A program made the translations under genes and the position numbers. Under the pieces are notes generated by a model that saw only the letters and a program-made list of their open reading frames with translations, did not search any database and was not told where the DNA came from. Shown one piece after another: positions 23,231-27,728 of a DNA stretch of 27,728 nt. Numbering within the stretch: the stretch's first letter is position 1; every line of letters begins with the position of its first letter. The stretch is from CAZHUN01 sp043801115 (lineage in GTDB: Archaea; Iainarchaeota; Iainarchaeia; Iainarchaeales; UBA10191). The stretch spans positions 1-27,728 of the forward strand of contig JAZDMJ010000032.1 in the NCBI GenBank assembly GCA_043801115.1, given 5' to 3'.

Positions 23231-23240
23231 GTTTTAATAC
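23231..23240 (-). promoter_or_regulatory. TATA box for the GT4-GT2 unit
   Basis: GTATTAAAAC on the minus strand is centred 28 bp from the ATG at 23208. It sits in the 51-bp gap after the SDR gene. Confidence 0.55.
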
Positions 23241-23259
23241 TTTGTATTTTTCTTCTGCG

Positions 23260-24378
23260 TTATACGAGCCCTTTGGATTTTAGTTCGCGGGCCGCGGCCT
23301 CGAACCTGTCCTTGGCCTGCACGTTTTTCGACCACTGCATTAATTCTTTCATTCCCGCTTCAAAAGAAACTTTTGGTTCAAACCCAAGCCTGCTCTTGAT
23401 TTTGGAAATGTTTGCAAAGCAGTGGCGGATGTCTCCCTTGCGCGGTTCGAACGTGATTTTCGGTTCGAGTTTGGCGTTGTTCAGCGCGATAATGGTTTGG
23501 GCGATTTCCTTCACGGAGTACGGTTTTCCGCTTCCCACGTTGAAGGATTCGAAGTTGGCGCTTTTTTGTTCCATGGCAAGCAAATTGGCCTGCACTATGT
23601 CGTGCACGGAAATGAAGTCCCGCATTTGCATTCCGTCTTCGTATATGACGGGCGCGTTGTTGTTTTTGACCCTGCTCAGAAATATGGCCGCCACTCCCGT
23701 ATAGGGATTGCTCAAGCTCTGCCTTGGACCGAACACGTTGAAATAGCGCAGTGCGACTGTGGGAATCCCGTACGTTTTTCCCACGAGCAATACCATTTCT
23801 TCCTGGTGTTTTTTGCTTTGCGCATAAATGGAAGTTGAATTCTGGCGTTTCGTTTCTGGAGTCGGAATTGCCTTCAATTCCTTTCCACACTGCGGACACG
23901 CGTGCTCGAACTTTTTCTCGCGCAGTCTTTCCTCGCTCCGCGTCTCGACTTCCTGTCCTCCGCACGTTTCGCACTCGTGCGCGCCCTCCCCGTAACTGCT
24001 CATGGAAGCGGCAACAATCACTTTTTCGACGGAATGTTTTTCGTTCGCGAGAAAGTCGAGCAGGTTCGCGGTTCCCTGCGTGTTCGTTTCGATATAGTTT
24101 CGGATTTGGTACATGCTTTGACCGACTCCCACGGCCGCCGCCTCGTGGAACACGACTTCTGCTCCCTGCAACGCTTTTTTCAAGTCTTCCGGCTTTCGTA
24201 CGTCGCCCCAAATGTACTCCGCTTTTGCATTCAAATACTCCGGCTTTTTTCCCTCATGCACTTGCGGCTCCAAATTATCTAGCACTTTCACTTCGTGCCC
24301 TTTTTCGACGAGCGCGTCGACTAGGTGCGAGGCGATGAATCCCGCGCCGCCCGTTACGAGCACTTTTTTGGTTTGCAT
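23260..24378 (-). CDS. NDP-sugar epimerase-type SDR with a four-cysteine insert
   Basis: A 372-residue extended SDR. LVTGGAGFIASH (7-18) binds NAD; its last Gly is Ala. ASMSSYGEG (124-132) holds the catalytic Ser and YAQSK (185-189) the Tyr/Lys pair. Between them lies an inserted segment with CETC (136-139) and CPQC (161-164), which probably forms a zinc ribbon. A similar insert after YGEG, as I recall it, occurs in dTDP-L-rhamnose 4-epimerase-type enzymes, so a 4-epimerase is the best guess. It lies 10 bp after the paratose-epimerase-like gene with GAAGGA upstream of its ATG; longer starts are antisense-derived. Confidence 0.85.
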   Translation of the reverse strand: MQTKKVLVTGGAGFIASHLVDALVEKGHEVKVLDNLEPQVHEGKKPEYLNAKAEYIWGDVRKPEDLKKALQGAEVVFHEAAAVGVGQSMYQIRNYIETNTQGTANLLDFLANEKHSVEKVIVAASMSSYGEGAHECETCGGQEVETRSEERLREKKFEHACPQCGKELKAIPTPETKRQNSTSIYAQSKKHQEEMVLLVGKTYGIPTVALRYFNVFGPRQSLSNPYTGVAAIFLSRVKNNNAPVIYEDGMQMRDFISVHDIVQANLLAMEQKSANFESFNVGSGKPYSVKEIAQTIIALNNAKLEPKITFEPRKGDIRHCFANISKIKSRLGFEPKVSFEAGMKELMQWSKNVQAKDRFEAAARELKSKGLV

Positions 24379-24388
24379 TTTTTTTCCT

Positions 24389-25429
24389 TCAAAAAATGTG
24401 TTTGTTTTCTTTCGCCCATTCGAACAGTTTGGAAACGCCTTCGCGAGCGGAAACTTCCGGCTTCCAGCCAAGCTCTTTCCGCAGTTTGCGCGTGTCCGAA
24501 ATATACACTTTCTGGTCCGAAGGCCTCCAGTCCGAAAACGAAACGGGAATTTTTTTGCCCAGCTTTTCTTCCAAAATTTCCAATAGTTCAAGCAGGCTGA
24601 GCGTGTTTTCCTTTCCGCCTCCCGTAGTGAAAACATCGCTCTTGTGTTTGCTTTCCAAAAAAGAGGCGTGCGCTTTGACCAAATCTGTAACATACAATAC
24701 GTCGCGCACTTGCTTTCCGTCCCCGAAAATCGTGACGGGTTTTCCCGTAATCGCCGCAATGGCAAACCACGCCACCCATCCCTGGTCTTCCAAACCAAAT
24801 TGCCTCGTTCCGTAAATGCAGCTCATGCGGAATACTCCCGTGCGCAGGCCGTACAATTGCCCGTAGTCCTGCACGTACAAGTCTCCCGCAAGCTTCGAAC
24901 AGCCGTAGGGCGTATGCTCTTTCGAGTCGATGGAAAACGTTTCCGAAATTCCGTCCGAATGTTCGGAATCGAACGCGTACCTTTTTTCCTTTTCCACGAC
25001 GGGAATTCCGTTCACGTTCTCCCCGAACACCTTGTTTGTAGAGCAATACGAAATGCTCGGATTGTTTCCGCTCTGCCGCGCGGCTTCCAAAACATTGAAT
25101 GTTCCCTGCGCATTGGTTTCAAAATCAGTTCGGGGGTCTATTACAGAAGTGGTTACCGCAGTTTGCGCGGCGCAGTGCATGATCGCATCAACATCCGAAG
25201 CGGCTTTTTTGACGGTTTCAAAATCCAGAATGCTCTTTTCAATCAATTCCACGTTTGGAATTCTTCCGATGTGCTCCCAATTATAGCGCGCGTTTCTGGA
25301 CGGTTTTCCCAAAATTTTCGCTCTAGAAAGATTGTCCAGCGCTTTAATGTTCCACCCTTTGCCGGAAAAGTATTCCACGGCGTGGCTTCCGACAAAACCG
25401 CCCGCCCCCGTAATCAAAATTGTCGGCAT
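24389..25429 (-). CDS. CDP-paratose 2-epimerase-like SDR
   Basis: A 346-residue extended SDR. ITGAGGFVGSH (6-16) binds NAD, STNKVFGENVN (130-140) carries the catalytic Ser/Thr, and YGCSK (175-179) the Tyr/Lys pair. TGVFRMSCIYGTRQFGLEDQ and GWVAWFAIAA, then FGDGKQVRDVLYVTDLV, follow the pattern of CDP-paratose 2-epimerase (TyvE), which makes CDP-tyvelose. Many relatives epimerise other nucleotide sugars and no 3,6-dideoxy-sugar synthesis genes lie in the window, so the substrate is uncertain. It starts at ATG 25429 with GAGGTG 5 bp upstream, and lies 9 bp after the radical SAM/SPASM gene. Confidence 0.85.
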   Translation of the reverse strand: MPTILITGAGGFVGSHAVEYFSGKGWNIKALDNLSRAKILGKPSRNARYNWEHIGRIPNVELIEKSILDFETVKKAASDVDAIMHCAAQTAVTTSVIDPRTDFETNAQGTFNVLEAARQSGNNPSISYCSTNKVFGENVNGIPVVEKEKRYAFDSEHSDGISETFSIDSKEHTPYGCSKLAGDLYVQDYGQLYGLRTGVFRMSCIYGTRQFGLEDQGWVAWFAIAAITGKPVTIFGDGKQVRDVLYVTDLVKAHASFLESKHKSDVFTTGGGKENTLSLLELLEILEEKLGKKIPVSFSDWRPSDQKVYISDTRKLRKELGWKPEVSAREGVSKLFEWAKENKHIF

Positions 25430-25438
25430 TTTTTCACC

Positions 25439-26497
25439 TCAATGTCCGTAAAATTTTGGGCAAGTTTTGCACGGCGTGGGCGGGTTCGAAGTCTTTATTT
25501 TTTTTCGAAATTCCGCGAATTTTCCGCCGTTCCAGATTTTTTCCAGTTTTTCCTGCAAAACGTTTCCCATCACGTTTTCCGCGCTCGCGCGCGCGTTCGG
25601 GATTTGCGGAATGAAACAGCACGGCAGCACGTCCCCGTTGTAGGAGATGTACGGGTTTTGCCACGGGTAATCGCAGCCTGTCGTTGTCGAAATTGCAGTC
25701 GAAGTGTCCGGCCAAATGAGCACTCGTACTCCCAGCTCCGCCGCCGTCCTTTGCGCCTTTTCGGTAAGAGTTTTGAGTTTTTCGGCGTCCACTTTTCCAA
25801 GGGAAAGTTTTCCCGTGTGGTCGGAAAAGAGTGGAGTGCTGTACATGAGCACGTCGACTCCGAGTTCGTTGCAGAGTTTGACCATTTTTTCCACTTGGAA
25901 AAAATTTTCGTTCAAAATGCAGAAATTGACCCCAAGTTTCGGCGTCGGACTTTTTCTCGAATCCCTTTCCCTTTTCAGCAATTTCAGGTTTTGCAGTACT
26001 TTTTCCCACTGCGCGCCGCGCCTTATTTTTTCGTACACTTCTTTCGTCGCCCCGTCCAAGGAAAGCACGACAAAGTCGGCTTTCGAGTCCAGCAGGCGCG
26101 AAACGCTTTTTTCGTTCCACAAGGTAAAATTGTCCGTGAACCAGACGTACATTCCCTTTTCCTTCGCATATTCGACCATTTCCAGAAAATCAGGGTGCAA
26201 GAGCGACTCTCCGATTCCCGTAATGTTGAGCACTTGCACGTTCGGGTTTTCATCGACCAGCTTCTTGAACGATTCCAGGGAGAAGTTTCCGGGGTTTTCG
26301 CGCATGAACGAGTGCTCGCACATTTCGCACTTCAGGTTGCACGCGGTCGTAATCTCCACTTGCAGGGCCGTGGGCGTGTAATGCGGGTGCAAGGGCTTGC
26401 GCTTTTGCTCGGCATAGCGGAGCGCGAGATTGACTGCCCCGAACAAGTTGTTTCGAGCGATTGTTCCCTTCAATAATTCCTTTTTTGATTGCAGCAT
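25439..26497 (-). CDS. Radical SAM/SPASM-domain enzyme
   Basis: A 352-residue protein. The cluster motif CNLKCEMC (Cys53, Cys57, Cys60) gives the radical SAM core; the C-terminal SPASM-type part has GCDYPWQNPYISYNGDVLPC followed by Cys and ends with CKTCPKF, supplying auxiliary cluster ligands. SPASM enzymes mature peptides or oxidise and epimerise substrates, and some modify sugars. It heads a unit with two nucleotide-sugar epimerase-type SDRs, which suggests a sugar or sugar nucleotide substrate. The ATG at 26497 has AAGGAG 6 bp upstream. The reaction cannot be read from sequence. Confidence 0.88.
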   Translation of the reverse strand: MLQSKKELLKGTIARNNLFGAVNLALRYAEQKRKPLHPHYTPTALQVEITTACNLKCEMCEHSFMRENPGNFSLESFKKLVDENPNVQVLNITGIGESLLHPDFLEMVEYAKEKGMYVWFTDNFTLWNEKSVSRLLDSKADFVVLSLDGATKEVYEKIRRGAQWEKVLQNLKLLKRERDSRKSPTPKLGVNFCILNENFFQVEKMVKLCNELGVDVLMYSTPLFSDHTGKLSLGKVDAEKLKTLTEKAQRTAAELGVRVLIWPDTSTAISTTTGCDYPWQNPYISYNGDVLPCCFIPQIPNARASAENVMGNVLQEKLEKIWNGGKFAEFRKKIKTSNPPTPCKTCPKFYGH

Positions 26498-26530
26498 TTG
26501 TTTCTCCTTTCCAAAAAATTATGAAATCCT

Positions 26531-26542
26531 GCTATAAAAAGC
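26531..26542 (-). promoter_or_regulatory. TATA box for the radical SAM/SPASM unit
   Basis: GCTTTTTATAGC on the minus strand is centred about 39 bp before the ATG at 26497, giving a short leader that contains the ribosome-binding site. It lies in the 53-bp gap after the GT2 gene. Confidence 0.55.
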
Positions 26543-26550
26543 AAATTGGT

Positions 26551-27483
26551 TCAATTTTGCGAAACCTTTCCATTCTTTTCCCCAGTTTGGGAAAAGACGG
26601 GCTCTTTGAATCCGACGTACACGCGCGGCCTGGAGCGGATTTCTCGTATTTTTTTCGAATCGCGCAAAGTAAGGGAATAGGTTTTCAGCAAGAGCCCCGC
26701 CCTTCCGTCCTTCAACGCTGTGAGGAATACAAGCGCGAGCCCTGGAAAAAACCGGACGATTTCCCAGAACGGCAGATTGTACAAGAGCGCGCGCAGTCGG
26801 TGCAAATTTTGCAGCACGTACTGTTTTTCGCTTCCCAAATTCTCCCGAGAGTCGCGCGAGGCAAAGTGGACGACATTGGCCTTGCTGGCGCGGACGACGC
26901 GGAAGCCCGCTTTTCGGCACCTGAAATTCCAGTCCATTTCCTCGCCGTACACGGGAGAAAAGTTTTCCGCGTCCAAAAATCCCACTTTTTCAATCACGTC
27001 CCTTCTGACAACCCATCCGATGGGAAGCGTGTACCTGTCTTCGTCCGGAATCTTTCGGATTTTTTCGAGCATTTCCGGATTGTCGGCCTCTTCTTTGGAA
27101 ACTTCTCGCAGTCCCGCGATTCCGATTTTGGAATCCTTCTCCACGGCTTCGACGAGCGCGGACAGCCAGCCCTTGAGCACGCGCGTGTCGTTGTTCAAGT
27201 GCGACAAATAGAATCCCTTTCCCTCCTGATAACCCTGGTTGATGGCGTAGGGAAGGCCCTTGTTTTCGGGATTGCGGATGAGGCGGATGAAGGGAAACTT
27301 TTTTTTCAGTTTTGGCGCGCTCCCGTCCTTCGAGCCATTGTCGATGACGATGATTTCATAGTTTGGATATTCTGTATTTTCCAACACGTTTCGAATGCAC
27401 TCGGCCGTCATTTCGAAACTGTTCCAGCACACGAGCGCGATTGTCACTTTTTTCGCGCGCGAATTGGAAGGCGGTTTTTGCAT
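26551..27483 (-). CDS. Family 2 glycosyltransferase (rhamnosyltransferase-like)
   Basis: A 310-residue GT-A enzyme. VTIALVCWNSFEMTAECI (13-30) and VIDNGSKDGS (46-55) begin the fold, LNNDTRV (96-102) is the NND-type metal motif of the RfbF/WsaF-like rhamnosyltransferase group, and YGEEMDWNFRCRKAG carries the acidic residues used as base. One hydrophobic segment lies near 240-255. It starts at ATG 27483, 4 bp after the stop of the partial C-methyltransferase gene, so the two are presumably co-transcribed. Sugar specificity is a guess. Confidence 0.88.
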   Translation of the reverse strand: MQKPPSNSRAKKVTIALVCWNSFEMTAECIRNVLENTEYPNYEIIVIDNGSKDGSAPKLKKKFPFIRLIRNPENKGLPYAINQGYQEGKGFYLSHLNNDTRVLKGWLSALVEAVEKDSKIGIAGLREVSKEEADNPEMLEKIRKIPDEDRYTLPIGWVVRRDVIEKVGFLDAENFSPVYGEEMDWNFRCRKAGFRVVRASKANVVHFASRDSRENLGSEKQYVLQNLHRLRALLYNLPFWEIVRFFPGLALVFLTALKDGRAGLLLKTYSLTLRDSKKIREIRSRPRVYVGFKEPVFSQTGEKNGKVSQN

Positions 27484-27487
27484 GCTT

Positions 27488-27728
27488 TCACAAATCGTTT
27501 TCGTTTCGGACGATTCTCGCCTTTGGAAGCGGAATCACGTACTCGCCCCCGCGTTCGCGGTGTTCGGGCGTCTTTTTGATGAGTTCTCTTGCAATCGTCC
27601 ACGCGAACAACACCAATACATTCGGCTTTTCCGCGTCGATGGCGGTGCGCGGAAGAATGGGAACGCGGTTTCCCGTAAAGCACTTGTTCTGCTTGTCCGG
27701 ACTGTCGTCGACGATGAACTGGATGAGC
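27488..27728 (-). CDS. Sugar C-methyltransferase, C-terminal part (partial)
   Basis: The minus-strand frame from base 27727 is open for 79 codons to TGA at 27488-27490. QFIVDDSPDKQNKCFTGNR, then VPILPRTAI and a Trp-containing helix, and GGEYVIPLPK near the end match the C-terminal Rossmann-like domain of NDP-hexose C-methyltransferases (VDDSPxKQ signature). It is a second member of the family seen at 9582-10847, though the VDDSP motif is divergent in that copy. The N-terminal zinc site and SAM motif lie right of the window. Confidence 0.85.
   Translation of the reverse strand, partial: LIQFIVDDSPDKQNKCFTGNRVPILPRTAIDAEKPNVLVLFAWTIARELIKKTPEHRERGGEYVIPLPKARIVRNENDL

Noticed and set aside
24644..26476. 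610-codon plus-strand open frame across the SDR and radical SAM genes
   Set aside because: It spans two real minus-strand genes and their intergenic gap, has antisense composition and no domain.
1..27728. CRISPR array, rRNA, transposase or phage structural genes
   Set aside because: None seen: no regularly spaced repeats, no rRNA-like segments, and every long frame with family motifs is accounted for by the genes listed.

Overview
The window reads as a chromosomal segment of an archaeon. Five things point there. (1) Most transcription starts have a T/A-rich box centred about 26 bp upstream of an ATG with little or no leader, which is the archaeal TATA/leaderless pattern. (2) A geranylgeranyl-reductase-family flavoprotein of isoprenoid-lipid synthesis is present. 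(3) The tRNA-Gln has an A1-U72 pair and no encoded CCA. (4) LemA and an HtpX-type protease sit in tandem. (5) Genes are very tightly packed. A small-genome (DPANN-like) lineage is plausible, but nothing here proves a phylum. No rRNA, CRISPR array, insertion sequence or phage module was seen, and no gene-free stretch exceeds 300 bp.

Left part (1-5.9 kb), housekeeping and envelope genes: the tail of an unknown gene; tRNA-Gln(CTG); two tandem hairpins; a membrane-anchored lytic-transglycosylase-like (SLT) protein, which is odd for a cell type not expected to make murein; the geranylgeranyl reductase; LemA; an HtpX-like M48 protease; an orphan PIN-domain protein overlapping a small 68-residue gene tail to tail; a VIT1/CCC1-type transporter; and a HAD phosphatase. 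The transporter and HAD genes diverge from one shared TATA element.

Middle and right (5.9 kb to the end), a surface-glycan island: a dolichol-phosphate-mannose-synthase-like GT2, two SAM methyltransferases, a Wzx/MATE-type flippase, a sugar C-methyltransferase and a GDP-mannose 4,6-dehydratase-like SDR. Then come five apparent minus-strand transcription units. Listed in window order, right-most last, they are: 16.4-11.9 kb (DegT aminotransferase, Gfo/Idh/MocA oxidoreductase, hexapeptide acyltransferase, GT2, GT4); 21.2-16.5 kb (B12-binding-type radical SAM, GT2, GT4, GT4); 23.2-21.2 kb (GT4, GT2); 26.5-23.3 kb (radical SAM/SPASM, CDP-paratose 2-epimerase-like SDR, SDR with a four-cysteine insert); and 27.7-26.6 kb (partial second sugar C-methyltransferase, GT2).

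Taken together these genes could make unusual nucleotide sugars (6-deoxy, amino/acylated, C-methylated, possibly 3,6-dideoxy), build a lipid-linked oligosaccharide with at least nine glycosyltransferases, and export it with the flippase. No oligosaccharyltransferase (AglB), polymerase or nucleotidylyltransferase lies in the window, so the island probably continues to the right. The points most worth following are the archaeal SLT protein, the two radical SAM enzymes embedded in glycosyltransferase operons, the Cys-rich epimerase, and the shared divergent promoters and shared convergent stop codons.
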